Source: Acidobacteriota bacterium
GTDB lineage: Bacteria > Acidobacteriota > Blastocatellia > Pyrinomonadales > Pyrinomonadaceae
Direction of reading: 5' to 3'
Assembly: GCA_963169175.1 (NCBI GenBank)
Contig: CAUJFK010000193.1
Location: forward strand, 1 to 27,758
DNA length: 27,758 nt
Shown: positions 14,022 to 22,273 of the stretch, in pieces
Layout of the letters: the number at the start of each line of letters is the position of its first letter
How positions within the stretch are numbered: the first letter of the stretch is position 1
Translations under genes and position numbers: made by a program
The notes under the pieces: generated by a model
Database searches by the model: none
What the model was told of the DNA's origin: nothing
Seen by the model: the letters and a program-made list of their open reading frames with translations, nothing else

Positions 14022-16145
14022 TTAATTCAGATAGTCCTTTGCTTCTTCAAGCAGCCGCTTTGGCGGCGCATCGAACCTTGGTGCTTCTTCTTCAAGCGTC
14101 CAAACCTCGAACAACGCAGGTGGGCATTCGGTTACGAACCGCGAAGGTTTTTGCAGGACCGTCTGGCGGTTATAGTCGGTCAGCAGCAGCGGATAAGTAA
14201 TGTAAAGTTCATCTTTGGCACGTGTCAATGCGACGTACCATAATCGACGTTCCTCCTCTTCACTGTCGATCTCTCTCAGGCTGCGGGGCGAAGGAAATTT
14301 TCCTTCCGCGGCCCAGATAATAAACGCTGCTTTCCACTCGAGGCCCTTTGCTTGATGCACGCTTGTAAGCGTCAATAGCTCATCATCCTCACCGCCCTCG
14401 ATCACTTCTTCGCCAACGATTGCTTGGGGTTCCTTGAACCGCTCGGTTGAAAGTAAAGCGAGTTCGGCGAGAAAATCTTCGTTCGAACTGTAACGATTGG
14501 CAAACTGAGCCAGCCCGCGAAGGTCTTCCATTCGCGCTTCCGCATTCTCGTAGTTTTCCTCCAGGTATTGCTCATACCCGTTTTTAAGAATCACCGTTAT
14601 CTGTTTTGAAGGATTGCCGCGATTTTCGGCGCTCACAAGCATTTCGATCAGCGTAACGAAATCTCTCCACGGCCGACTGGATCGCAGTCGGCTCGTTTGT
14701 GTGTCGGCGGTCGCCTCAATACGCTGAACAATCGACGTCTCCGCCTCAGCGTTTTGGCCGCCCGCTAACGCAGGCGGTTCTGACCTGCTTGCGAGATCTT
14801 CATAGATCCTGTTTGCCGTCTTGTTGCCCACGCCTGGAATCAGTTTCAATATTCGCTTCCACGCCAGTTCATCGCGCGGATTGACGACAATGCGAAGATA
14901 CGAAACGACATCCTTGATATGTGCCTGTTCAAAAAAACGAACGCCGGACTGGATCCGATATGGAATGTTCCGGCGGGAAAGTTCAAGCTGCAGTTCGATA
15001 GAATGATAATGCGATCGGTACATTACAGCGATGTCCTCTAGGCCTGTTCCCTCATCGCGAAGCTCAAGAATGCGCGATGCGATGAACACCGATTGCTGCT
15101 CAACGTCCGAGCACGGCACCAACGCCGGCTTCCAATCTTTTGAACGTTTCACAGCCTGCAAAACTTTTGGAAACTGCTGCCGGTTGTGCGAGATAGAAAC
15201 GTTCGCAAGTGCCAGAATCTCTGGCGTTGAGCGATAGTTCGTCTCGAGCTTAAAAAGCTGAGCTTCCGGATAGCGTTTGGGAAATTCGTAGATGTTTGTA
15301 AACTCCGCGCCACGCCACGCAAAGATCGATTGGGCGTCATCGCCTACGACCATTACGTTGCGATGCTTTACGGCAAGCAGGTCGATGATCTCAGCCTGCA
15401 GCCGATTTGTGTCCTGATATTCGTCAACGAGAATGTGCTGAAACTGCTCGGCGAACAGGTCAGCGACCACCTGCTTTTCGATCAGCAGCTTTTTTACATT
15501 CAGCAGCAGGTCATCGTAATCCATCACGTTCCGCTCACACTTGCGGAGCTGATAAATGGAATCGACGCGCATTATCTGCTGCGTCAGCATTTCGAAATAT
15601 GGATATTTGCCGGCAACAACGTTCTCGATCGGGAGGTCTGTGTTGTTCGCAAAGCTGATAATATCCTGAACAACTTCTGGTTTTGGAAATCGTTTCGCCT
15701 TGGTGTCGATCGCCGCATCGTCAATACAGAGTGCGATAAGGTCGCGGGCATCTTCACTGTCGAGTATGGAAAAGTTTGAGTCGTAGCCGATGCTGGCGGC
15801 GTGTCGGCGGAGCATCATGTTCGCGATCCGATGAAATGTGCCGCCCCAGATACGATGAACATTTTGGTTGCCGGTAAGAGCTTCGACCCGCCGAAGCATT
15901 TCGCGGCTCGCTCGGTTCGTGAAAGTTGCGAGAAGTATGCGTTGGGGCGAAACACCCTGTTCGATCAAGTATGCAACGCGATACGTGATCGCCCGAGTTT
16001 TGCCCGTACCCGCGCCGGCAACGACCAACGTCGCTTTTGGTGGTGCAGTGACAACCCGATGCTGTTCGTCATTCAGTTCAGACCTGTAACGGGTCAGCCG
16101 TTCGGGGAGCGAACCCTCATCGCGTTTGAGGATATATTTTTTCAT
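14022..16145 (-). CDS. UvrD/PcrA-like ATP-dependent DNA helicase (superfamily 1A)
   Basis: A 707-residue protein with all SF1A motifs: Q-motif LNDEQHRVV (24-32), Walker A AGAGTGKT (43-50), motif Ia TFTNRASREM, Walker B DEYQD (241-245), motif III GDDAQSIFAWRGA (268-280), motif IV LETNYRST, motif V TSVHQAKGLEWK (593-604) and motif VI RRLWYVALTRAKDEL. It should unwind DNA 3' to 5' in repair or in clearing replication obstacles. Residues about 452-493 (after the GVGNKTANRIYEDL segment) are an atypical linker made of two palindromic DNA repeats translated in frame. The C-terminal tail characteristic of full-length PcrA is short. The start ATG 16145 gives a complete N-terminus. No frameshift is seen, so the enzyme should be functional. 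Confidence 0.92.
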   Translation of the reverse strand: MKKYILKRDEGSLPERLTRYRSELNDEQHRVVTAPPKATLVVAGAGTGKTRAITYRVAYLIEQGVSPQRILLATFTNRASREMLRRVEALTGNQNVHRIWGGTFHRIANMMLRRHAASIGYDSNFSILDSEDARDLIALCIDDAAIDTKAKRFPKPEVVQDIISFANNTDLPIENVVAGKYPYFEMLTQQIMRVDSIYQLRKCERNVMDYDDLLLNVKKLLIEKQVVADLFAEQFQHILVDEYQDTNRLQAEIIDLLAVKHRNVMVVGDDAQSIFAWRGAEFTNIYEFPKRYPEAQLFKLETNYRSTPEILALANVSISHNRQQFPKVLQAVKRSKDWKPALVPCSDVEQQSVFIASRILELRDEGTGLEDIAVMYRSHYHSIELQLELSRRNIPYRIQSGVRFFEQAHIKDVVSYLRIVVNPRDELAWKRILKLIPGVGNKTANRIYEDLASRSEPPALAGGQNAEAETSIVQRIEATADTQTSRLRSSRPWRDFVTLIEMLVSAENRGNPSKQITVILKNGYEQYLEENYENAEARMEDLRGLAQFANRYSSNEDFLAELALLSTERFKEPQAIVGEEVIEGGEDDELLTLTSVHQAKGLEWKAAFIIWAAEGKFPSPRSLREIDSEEEERRLWYVALTRAKDELYITYPLLLTDYNRQTVLQKPSRFVTECPPALFEVWTLEEEAPRFDAPPKRLLEEAKDYLN
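14672..14692. repeat. Palindromic repeat inside the helicase gene (second copy)
   Basis: GCCGACT (14672-14678) and AGTCGGC (14686-14692) are perfect inverted repeats around GGATCGC. On the coding strand this gives about residues 485-491 within TSRLRSSRPW, a linker not expected in UvrD-type helicases. It is 65 bases from the other in-frame palindrome. Confidence 0.5.
14758..14777. repeat. In-frame REP-like palindrome inside the helicase gene
   Basis: CCGCCCGC (14758-14765) and GCAGGCGG (14770-14777) form a stem with one mismatch and loop TAAC. On the coding strand it is translated as part of RSEPPALAGGQ (residues 454-464). GC-rich palindromes of this kind are usually intergenic; here one sits in a coding linker without breaking the frame. 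Confidence 0.65.
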
Positions 16146-16163
16146 CCGTGAAACAACAATTTA

Positions 16164-16379
16164 TCACGGATGGACGGGTTTTGACAGGCCGAATTCGGAA
16201 GTTCGACGGCAGGAAAAAGATCTTAAATTGGCAAATGCCAAGACCGGAAGAGCGAAAGCAACAATAATAATATTCAATGCCCACAACCCCGCCAGGATCA
16301 TCCCTGCCGCGGCCGTACTCCGATCATTCTCCTTCGAAATGCCCCCACCCTGTGATCCTGCCCAGCAAATACTGCTCAT
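16164..16379 (-). CDS. Possible small single-helix membrane protein
   Basis: A 71-residue open frame in the 296-base gap upstream of the helicase gene. Residues about 24-50 (AAGMILAGLWALNIIIVAFA) form a good membrane helix, flanked by a Gly/Ser-rich start and an Arg/Ser-rich end. There is no convincing ribosome binding site before ATG 16379 and no family I recognise. It could be spurious. The rest of this gap shows nothing definite beyond AT-rich stretches that may carry the helicase promoter. Confidence 0.25.
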   Translation of the reverse strand: MSSICWAGSQGGGISKENDRSTAAAGMILAGLWALNIIIVAFALPVLAFANLRSFSCRRTSEFGLSKPVHP

Positions 16380-16441
16380 ATGCTTATGTTCGTTAGGTCT
16401 AATGCTTCAGATTCAACTTGATAATATATCAGACGAGCTAC

Positions 16442-16891
16442 TCAGCCGTCCGCACGTTTTCCTTCGGCTGCCTTTCCGGCCCAAATCTCTCCCAACCGCT
16501 TTCGGCCCTCGATCTTTGCCTCAAGATCGGGAATCGTTTGGACCAGTGTTTCAAGGTGGAGCAGGTAATCCGGCTCACAAAACATCTCCCGGACCTGCGG
16601 CAGAAAATCGGCAATTTTTGCGTATACAAATAGATGCTCAGTATTCGCATCAAGAAACATTTTCTGGCCGATACCGCCATTCAGAACCAGCGACGCGGCC
16701 GTGTCCCAATACGAAACGACCATTCGAAAGTTCGCACTTGCGCGTTCGCCGCCGCGATAGAGCGCGATGATGTCCATCGCCGACTCGGGTGCAAATTCGG
16801 ACGAATACCATTGCCGCGCTGCACGCATTTCGGGATCGCGCCGAAGCTCATACAATTTCAGTATTGCCATCACATCAGCTTGTTTATTCAT
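16442..16891 (-). CDS. Small soluble protein of unknown function (DUF4760-like)
   Basis: A 149-residue protein from ATG 16891, where GGAG lies 11 bases upstream and the start is 13 bases after the preceding gene's stop; a longer frame would overlap that gene. It is predicted mostly helical: MAILKLYELRRDPEMRAARQ, WYSSEFAPESAMDIIALYRG, then ASANFRMVVSYWDTAASLVL and a C-terminal LETLVQTIPDLEAKIEGRKR. The WYxxEF and YW-x-x-A-A-x-L patterns resemble small bacterial DUF4760-type proteins with no known activity. It is the last gene of the minus-strand run that begins with the DUF1844 gene. No membrane helix or catalytic motif is evident. Confidence 0.6.
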   Translation of the reverse strand: MNKQADVMAILKLYELRRDPEMRAARQWYSSEFAPESAMDIIALYRGGERASANFRMVVSYWDTAASLVLNGGIGQKMFLDANTEHLFVYAKIADFLPQVREMFCEPDYLLHLETLVQTIPDLEAKIEGRKRLGEIWAGKAAEGKRADG

Positions 16892-16904
16892 TTCGGGTTC
16901 TCCA

Positions 16905-17666
16905 TCAGGCCTCAACAATGAGGCCGTCGTATCCAAACTCTACATTCGCGGGTAAAAGCCGAGAATCACGATCGTACAAAATATCGTGATTGAGATGCGT
17001 AAGAAATGCCCGCTTAGGTTTGAGCTCGGCAATAATTTCAAGTGCTTCATCAAGATGAAGGTGGGTTGAGTGCGGCTTCAGGCGTACGCAATCGAGAACA
17101 AGTACGTCCAGGCCGCGAAGGCCGTCCATTGAATCGGGCGGGATGAATTTCAGGTCGGTGGCGTAGGCAAAATCATTGAAGCGGTACGCGATGACAGGAA
17201 GTTTTCCGTGGATGACCTCAAGCGGGGTTATCTCTATATCGCCGATACAGAACGGTGAGTTATGCACGACGGTATGCGGGATCAGCTGCGGAAGCCCGCC
17301 GCCGACGTGGGTCGGTTCGAAGATATATTTGAAGATGCGGCGAAGGTCGATCCAGGCGATCGCATTCGCAAAGATCGGCATCGCTCCATAGCGGAAATTT
17401 AGCGGCCGGATATCATCCAGGCCAAATACGTGATCGACGTGGCAATGAGTGATCATCACCGCGTCGAGATAACGAATATTTGCACGCAACGCCTGCTGTC
17501 TGAAGTCGGACGAAGTATCGACAAGAATGGTCTTGCCGCCGTGCTCTATCAGCACCGAAACGCGCAGGCGCTTGTCTCTGGGATCGGTTGAAAGGCAGGT
17601 TTCACAATCACAGGCGATAGACGGGACGCCTGTGGATGTGCCGGTGCCAAGAAAGGTGAGCTTCAT
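16905..17666 (-). CDS. Metallo-beta-lactamase-fold hydrolase, PhnP-like
   Basis: A 253-residue enzyme (start ATG 17666, chosen because MKLTFLGTGTSTGVPSI is the family N-terminus). The metal site motif THCHVDHVFGLDD is complete. Further metal ligands are likely in EVIHGK, YATD and the late LTHLNHDI motif. An N-terminal CDCETC pair resembles the structural zinc site of PhnP, which cleaves cyclic phosphoribosyl phosphodiesters; related members are broader phosphodiesterases. With no phn genes near, the true substrate is unknown. It sits between the DUF1844 gene (33 bases upstream) and the small unknown gene (13 bases downstream), a probable operon. Confidence 0.85.
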   Translation of the reverse strand: MKLTFLGTGTSTGVPSIACDCETCLSTDPRDKRLRVSVLIEHGGKTILVDTSSDFRQQALRANIRYLDAVMITHCHVDHVFGLDDIRPLNFRYGAMPIFANAIAWIDLRRIFKYIFEPTHVGGGLPQLIPHTVVHNSPFCIGDIEITPLEVIHGKLPVIAYRFNDFAYATDLKFIPPDSMDGLRGLDVLVLDCVRLKPHSTHLHLDEALEIIAELKPKRAFLTHLNHDILYDRDSRLLPANVEFGYDGLIVEA

Positions 17667-17699
17667 GAAGGATATATCTCGATGTCCATGGTGGTACAC

Positions 17700-18251
17700 T
17701 CATTTCTTGCCAAGAATATCAGCGCCTGAAAATTTCTTTGCCGCCTGTGCCTTTAATTTTTCTTCGGTTGCCCGGACCATTGTTACGTACTGCATTCGCA
17801 GATCGGCAAGCAGCCCTTCCAGAAGCCGCTGCTCCTGCGGGTGCAGATTTCCGGCCGTCTTGTCACGGATCATGCCCAGCACGTCGAGCCAATACTTGCC
17901 TGTGTCGAGGTCAACGGACCGCTGGCCGGTACCCGGATGCGGAACGGCCCCCAGGCTGGCGGCGGCATTTGTGGCCAGCGTAGAAAGAAAGTTGACAAAA
18001 CTGGCGGGGTCCTCGGCCCCCGGAATCTCCTCGTCCTCGATATCAGCTTCATCGTGAAACGGCGGATCGGGAATACCGGCATCTTCCGCTTTTGCGGAAG
18101 CGGCAGCCATACGCATTTTCGGCTCAGGACCAGGTTCGGGCTTAGGCTCATCGAGCGAAACACCCTCTCTCACCGACCCGTCCGCGTTGAATTTACGGCG
18201 GTCAGTTATCTTGAAACTGACCTCTTCGTGGTTCTCTTCGTGTCCGATCAT
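17700..18251 (-). CDS. DUF1844 domain protein
   Basis: A 183-residue soluble protein (start ATG 18251; a TTG at 18299 would add 16 residues that do not look like family sequence). The N-terminal part reads EEVSFKITDRRKFNADGSVR, followed by a long Pro/Glu/Ala-rich, acidic linker. From about residue 85 comes the DUF1844 domain: FVNFLSTLATNAAASLGAVP, then DLDTGKYWLDVLGMIRDKTA and GNLHPQEQRLLEGLLADLRM. DUF1844 proteins are frequent in Acidobacteriota and related groups; their function is unknown. It is the first gene of a three-gene minus-strand run and has a candidate promoter just upstream. Confidence 0.85.
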   Translation of the reverse strand: MIGHEENHEEVSFKITDRRKFNADGSVREGVSLDEPKPEPGPEPKMRMAAASAKAEDAGIPDPPFHDEADIEDEEIPGAEDPASFVNFLSTLATNAAASLGAVPHPGTGQRSVDLDTGKYWLDVLGMIRDKTAGNLHPQEQRLLEGLLADLRMQYVTMVRATEEKLKAQAAKKFSGADILGKK

Positions 18252-18269
18252 AAGTGTAAATCCAGTTTG

Positions 18270-18299
18270 ATAGTAGCATTTTGAAGAAAAAGAATTCAA
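18270..18299 (-). promoter_or_regulatory. Candidate promoter of the DUF1844 operon
   Basis: On the minus strand, TTGAAT (18299-18294) and TACTAT (18275-18270) are separated by 18 bases and lie 18 bases upstream of the ATG at 18251. Each box matches the sigma-70 consensus at four of six positions, so support is moderate at best. Confidence 0.35.
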
Positions 18300-18369
18300 A
18301 ATTCAGAAGGCATGTGCGGTAAGAATATCGGCCGCACGCCAAATTAGGGATTTGCCGCCTGGCGGGTAG

Positions 18370-19182
18370 ATGAACAGTACATTTATGTCTAGATCTTTTG
18401 ATGAACTTATCGCGGTAATGGCCCGGCTCCGGGCGCCGGGCGGTTGTCCTTGGGATGCTGAACAAACATATCAATCTCTGTCGCAGTACCTACTGGAGGA
18501 GGCCTACGAAACATTTGACGCTATCCACGCGGCCGGTGAAACGGGTGACACCGCCCATCTCGTTGAGGAACTTGGTGATTTGCTTCTTCAGGTCGTATTC
18601 CATTCGACGATCGCCGCAGAACGCGGTGATTTTACGGTCGATGATGTAGCCAAAGGAGTTGCGGAAAAGCTCGTTTTGCGGCACCCGCACGTTTTCGGCG
18701 GCGAAAAGCTCGAACGGGCGCAGGACGTGCTCGATAACTGGGACCAGCTCAAAGCGAACGAGCGAAAGGCATCCGGTAAGCCGGAAAAGCAGCACGAATC
18801 ACTGCTGGACGATGTCCCCGTACACTTTCCGGGCCTCCTTGAGGGACTGAAGATCTCTAAAAAAGCCGCAAAGGTAGGTTTTGACTGGGAGAGTACAGAA
18901 CAGATATTTGAAAAGCTCGATGAAGAGGCCAATGAACTTCGTGCCGCGATCGGATCCGGGGAAAAGGTCGCGATAGACGAAGAGATCGGCGATCTGCTGT
19001 TCGTAGTTGTTAATTTGGCCCGACACCTCGACGTTGAGCCCGAAACCGCACTTAAAAAAACAAACCGCAAATTCCGTAAGCGGTTCAAGTTCATCGAAGA
19101 CGGCCTGAAAGCCCGCGACCGTTCGATAGAGGACGCCGGCCCAGCGGAGATGGAAGACCTCTGGAACGCTGCGAAAGCCTAG
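18370..19182 (+). CDS. mazG: Nucleoside triphosphate pyrophosphohydrolase MazG
   Basis: A 270-residue protein with two MazG all-alpha domains, as in the E. coli-type enzyme that hydrolyses nucleoside triphosphates to monophosphates and pyrophosphate. The first domain shows LRAPGGCPWDAEQTYQSL, LLEEAYETFDAI and VEELGDLLLQVVFHS; the second shows GFDWESTEQIFEKLDEE and IDEEIGDLLFVVVNLARHL. The acidic E-x-x-E and E-x-x-D ligands for magnesium are present in both. The middle linker RHPHVFGGEKLERAQDVLDNW is typical. The start may be ATG 18370 or ATG 18385 (second Met). It ends 35 bases before the convergent mazF gene; the shared name with that system has historical roots, and here the adjacency is tail to tail, not an operon. 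Confidence 0.92.
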   Translation: MNSTFMSRSFDELIAVMARLRAPGGCPWDAEQTYQSLSQYLLEEAYETFDAIHAAGETGDTAHLVEELGDLLLQVVFHSTIAAERGDFTVDDVAKGVAEKLVLRHPHVFGGEKLERAQDVLDNWDQLKANERKASGKPEKQHESLLDDVPVHFPGLLEGLKISKKAAKVGFDWESTEQIFEKLDEEANELRAAIGSGEKVAIDEEIGDLLFVVVNLARHLDVEPETALKKTNRKFRKRFKFIEDGLKARDRSIEDAGPAEMEDLWNAAKA

Positions 19183-19217
19183 TACCGACCAAGGCACACG
19201 GGGCGGGCGATGGTGGG

Positions 19218-19544
19218 CTATTCCGCAAAAAGTTCCTGCAGGCGGTCGAGCACAATGCTGTACGCGGGCCGTTCCAGTGATCCGATCTTTTTGACGAGCC
19301 GATCCTTATCGACCGTTCGGATCTGATCAAGTATCACGAACCGTTTGGCATTTAGAAAATCGACTTCGATCCGCGTCGGGTATGGAGTATTGCTCGATGC
19401 AAGCGGTGCAATTATCACTGCGTCCAGATTGTGGTTAACCTCATCCGGCGACACCACTACCGCGGGCCGCGTATTCTTTGGATCACCGGAAAGCTGAGTA
19501 TCCAGATTGATGAGATAGACGTCGAAACGACTTACCATTTCCAC
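19218..19544 (-). CDS. mazF: MazF/PemK-type mRNA interferase toxin
   Basis: A 108-residue protein with the MazF/PemK fold pattern: RFDVYLINLDTQLSGDPKNT, RPAVVVSPDEVNHNLDAVII, APLASSNTPYPTRIEV and FVILDQIRTVDKDRLVKKIG. The conserved RPAVVVS and DQIRTVD segments, which shape the RNA-cutting site and its Arg/Thr residues, are intact. Such toxins cleave mRNA at short specific sequences and are blocked by the MazE partner. Its start (ATG 19544, or 19538) overlaps the antitoxin gene end by up to 13 bases, so translation is coupled. The cleavage sequence cannot be predicted from this. Confidence 0.92.
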   Translation of the reverse strand: MEMVSRFDVYLINLDTQLSGDPKNTRPAVVVSPDEVNHNLDAVIIAPLASSNTPYPTRIEVDFLNAKRFVILDQIRTVDKDRLVKKIGSLERPAYSIVLDRLQELFAE

Positions 19545-19780
19545 TCCTTCGAATCAAATTTTCCATCGGGCCCCGGCTGAAGCGGATGATCGTCGTCGTG
19601 ATCGGCAATAGCTTTGAACTGCGTTTCCCATGTCCCGCGAGGGCGCTTTGCGCTCCGAATAAGTAGCCCGTCCGTGTGGACGACCAGTTCTACTTCGCCT
19701 GAAAGCCGCGTTTCTTCAAGCATCATCTTGGGTATTCGAATGCCCTGCGAATTGCCGATCTGGATTATCTGAGCTTTCAT
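19532..19780 (-). CDS. mazE: MazE-like antitoxin (AbrB/SpoVT DNA-binding fold)
   Basis: An 82-residue protein. Residues 1-45 are an AbrB/MazE swapped-hairpin domain: MKAQIIQIGNSQGIRIPKMM then SGEVELVVHTDGLLIRSAKR. The C-terminal tail (about 48-82), acidic and Trp-rich (GTWETQFKAIADHDDDHPLQ, ending in SKEWKW), should be the extended segment that wraps and blocks the MazF active site. It is the first gene of the pair, as is usual. It is expected to repress its own promoter; an inverted repeat directly before its start is a likely operator. Confidence 0.9.
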   Translation of the reverse strand: MKAQIIQIGNSQGIRIPKMMLEETRLSGEVELVVHTDGLLIRSAKRPRGTWETQFKAIADHDDDHPLQPGPDGKFDSKEWKW

Positions 19781-19798
19781 AATTACATCGTAATTACG
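19781..19798. promoter_or_regulatory. Palindromic operator candidate at the mazEF start
   Basis: AATTAC (19781-19786), ATC, GTAATT (19790-19795) form an inverted repeat, overlapped by the perfect palindrome CGTAATTACG (19789-19798), immediately upstream of the antitoxin ATG. AbrB-fold antitoxins bind such AT-rich palindromes for autoregulation; binding here is inferred. Confidence 0.5.
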
Positions 19799-19881
19799 AA
19801 CCAGGTGGAGCGCAAGCCAAAACTCCCATCGCTGGTCCGAAGGCGCCAGTTAGGTCACGTTTTGCCCCGTTGATAGTAAAG

Positions 19882-21165
19882 CTAAACTATCCGCTCCAAG
19901 CCGTTCATATAGGGCAGCAGCACCTCGGGGACCGTGATCGTTCCATCCGCCTGCTGATAATTCTCAAGGATAGCGATCCACGTTCGCCCGACCGCAAGGC
20001 CGCTGCCGTTCAGTGTATGGACATATTCTGGCTTCGCGCCGCCCGCGCGGCGAAAACGCAGGTTCATTCGCCGTGCCTGAAAGTCGCCGCAATTTGAGCA
20101 GCTCGATATCTCGCGGAACGTCTGCTGCGACGGCAGCCAAACTTCGATATCATAGGTTTTCCTGGCCCCAAAACCCATGTCGCCCGTTGAAAGCACAACG
20201 GTGCGGTACGGTAGCCCAAGCAATTGGAGTATTCGTTCTGCGTCGGCGGTCAGCTTTTCGTGCTCGTTCTCTGAATCTTCCGGCAAGCTCAATTTCACCA
20301 ATTCCACTTTCTCGAACTGATGCTGGCGGATAAGCCCGCGCGTATCACGGCCGTAGCTGCCTGCCTCGCTGCGAAAGCATGGCGTGTAGGCGGCGTAATA
20401 CATCGGCAGGTCCTTGGCCTCAAGTATCTCGCCGGCATGATAATTCGTCACGGGAACCTCGGCGGTCGGGATCAGTGCAAATTCCCTTTCGTCCTTAATG
20501 TGGAAAAGATCTTCTTCAAACTTTGGAAGCTGGTTCGTACCGAACAACGCCGTCCGATTGACCAGGAACGGTGGCAGTGTCTCTGTGTAACCGTGCACTG
20601 TGGTATGAATGTCCAGCATAAAATTGACCAAAGCCCGTTCCAAACGGGCACCGGCCCCGTTCAAGATGGCAAACCGTGATCCCGCGATCTTGGTTGCACG
20701 TTCCAGATCGAGAATTCCGAGAGATTCACCCAGATCGACATGATCTTTCACCTCAAAATCGAAACTCCGCGGCTCGCCCCATTTCCGTACCTCAACATTG
20801 GCAGCTTCGTCCGGCCCGACCGGAACATCCGGCGCGGGAATATTAGGTAGGCCCGCCAAAAGATCGTGCATCTCGGCGTCGGCCGCATCACGTGCTTTCT
20901 CAAGGCCCGCCTGCTGATCTTTCAGGCCCGCAACCTCGGATTTCTTTGCCTCAGCCTCGTCGCGTTTACCCGACTGCATCAGCCCGCCGATCTCTTTGCT
21001 TGCCGCATTCCGCAGCTGATTGATGCGGTCGGCTTCGCCTATCACGCTCCGCCGCTCGGCATCGAGTTCGACAAAACGGTCAAGGCCGCCCGCCGGAAAA
21101 TTGCGGTCGGCAAATGCCTGCCGCACAGTGTCGAGATTCTCTCTTACAAAATTCAGGTCCAACAT
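19882..21165 (-). CDS. serS: Seryl-tRNA synthetase
   Basis: A 427-residue class II aminoacyl-tRNA synthetase that charges tRNA-Ser. The N-terminal coiled-coil arm (about residues 25-105, Ala/Lys/Glu-rich) reaches the tRNA long variable arm. Motif 2 is clear as TPCFRSEAGSYGRDTRGLIR followed by QHQFEKVELV; motif 3 is LNGSGLAVGRTWIAILENYQ; the PTAEVPVTNYH and ISSCSNCGDFQARR segments are standard for SerRS. Length is normal and the start ATG 21165 gives MLDLNFVRENLDTVR, the usual N-terminus. It is a single-gene unit, separated by 222 bases from the divergent galU gene. Confidence 0.96.
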   Translation of the reverse strand: MLDLNFVRENLDTVRQAFADRNFPAGGLDRFVELDAERRSVIGEADRINQLRNAASKEIGGLMQSGKRDEAEAKKSEVAGLKDQQAGLEKARDAADAEMHDLLAGLPNIPAPDVPVGPDEAANVEVRKWGEPRSFDFEVKDHVDLGESLGILDLERATKIAGSRFAILNGAGARLERALVNFMLDIHTTVHGYTETLPPFLVNRTALFGTNQLPKFEEDLFHIKDEREFALIPTAEVPVTNYHAGEILEAKDLPMYYAAYTPCFRSEAGSYGRDTRGLIRQHQFEKVELVKLSLPEDSENEHEKLTADAERILQLLGLPYRTVVLSTGDMGFGARKTYDIEVWLPSQQTFREISSCSNCGDFQARRMNLRFRRAGGAKPEYVHTLNGSGLAVGRTWIAILENYQQADGTITVPEVLLPYMNGLERIV

Positions 21166-21387
21166 AGTCTTTGCCCGGCCATGAGCCGGAAACCTAGATA
21201 TTACCAGACAAGACCAACCTACGGCTTGTCTGCTTGTCGATTACCGATGGCTTGGTTTCAATCCCTCTGTGGCATTTGTGTCTGCACCTTTCGTGCCCTT
21301 TGTGGTAAAAATGCCGCTTGCCTCCTCTCTCCGTTTGTTCGAGCGGGTACGCTGCCTTAAAATTGGATTCGATATCATCGAAACATT
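21166..21387. other. Divergent intergenic region serS/galU, no gene seen
   Basis: This 222-base gap must hold promoters for both genes. A stretch with TTTGTG/CTTTGTGGTAAAAA-like wording (about 21265-21312) resembles low-complexity intergenic sequence often dispersed in such genomes. No T-box-like leader, terminator or small gene was recognised. Confidence 0.3.
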
Positions 21388-22257
21388 ATGGCCCAGAAGA
21401 TCCGCAAAGCCGTATTTCCCGCTGCCGGCCTTGGCACCCGCTTTTTACCCGCGACCAAAGCGACTCCGAAAGAGATGCTTACGCTTGTCGATAAGCCTTT
21501 GATCCAATATTCGGTCGAAGAGGCCGTTGCCAGCGGCATTGAATCGATCCTGATCATTACCGGGCGCGACAAGAGTTCGATGGAGGACCATTTCGATATC
21601 TCGTTCGAGCTGGAGCAGGTGCTCAAAGAACGCGGTAAGGACGACATGCTGCAGCTCGTCCGCTCGGTGGCAAAGCTTGCAAACATCAACTACACGCGGC
21701 AGGGCGAAGCTCTCGGCCTCGGGCATGCGATTTATCAGGCAAAAGGCTTTGCCGCGGGCGAACCATTTGCTGCCCTGCTGCCGGACGACATTGTAGATTC
21801 GGAAAAACCCGCATTGAAGCAGATGATCGAGGTGTTTGAAAAGTATGATGCTCCGGTGATCGCGACAATGCAGATCGAAGGCGAGGCGATCTCCCGCTTT
21901 GGCGTCATTGATGCAGATGAGGTTGAACCAAATGTATTCAAGGTCCGCGACATGGTCGAGAAACCGCCGTTCGCCGAGGCTCCGTCCGATCTTGCCATCA
22001 TCGGCCGCTATATCTTCACGCCCGATATCTTCGCCGCCATCGAACAAACAAAGCCCGGGGCCGGCGGCGAGATACAAATAACCGACGCAATGCGCCTTCT
22101 TCTAAAAGACAGGCCGTTCTATGCCGTCAAACTCGATGGCATCCGCCACGATGCGGGCGACAAGTTGGGCTTTTTGATCGCAACAGTAGAGTTTGCGTTA
22201 AAGCGTGAAGATCTCGGGCCGGAGTTCCGCAAATTCCTCAAGGGCTTGAAGCTTTAG
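21388..22257 (+). CDS. galU: UTP--glucose-1-phosphate uridylyltransferase
   Basis: A 289-residue nucleotidyltransferase that makes UDP-glucose for cell-envelope polysaccharides. The N-terminal signature is KAVFPAAGLGTRFLPATKAT followed by PKEMLTLVDKPLIQY. Also visible are RQGEALGLGHAIYQAK, FAALLPDDIV (the metal/substrate acidic site) and GRYIFTPDIFAAIEQTKPGA with GEIQITDAM. Near the end, RHDAGDKLGFLIATVEFALK is diagnostic of bacterial GalU. Length and all motifs are normal. It is followed 16 bases later by a small lipoprotein gene, probably on the same transcript. Confidence 0.95.
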   Translation: MAQKIRKAVFPAAGLGTRFLPATKATPKEMLTLVDKPLIQYSVEEAVASGIESILIITGRDKSSMEDHFDISFELEQVLKERGKDDMLQLVRSVAKLANINYTRQGEALGLGHAIYQAKGFAAGEPFAALLPDDIVDSEKPALKQMIEVFEKYDAPVIATMQIEGEAISRFGVIDADEVEPNVFKVRDMVEKPPFAEAPSDLAIIGRYIFTPDIFAAIEQTKPGAGGEIQITDAMRLLLKDRPFYAVKLDGIRHDAGDKLGFLIATVEFALKREDLGPEFRKFLKGLKL

Positions 22258-22273
22258 TACCTTGGAGCTGGAA

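Noticed and set aside
13727..14200. Two plus-strand open frames in the aguA-helicase gap
   Set aside because: They are made of hairpin repeats and the antisense of the helicase 3' end, with no protein-like composition.
18370..19780. mazG as a member of the mazEF operon, as in E. coli
   Set aside because: mazG is on the opposite strand and convergent with mazF, so it cannot share their transcript.
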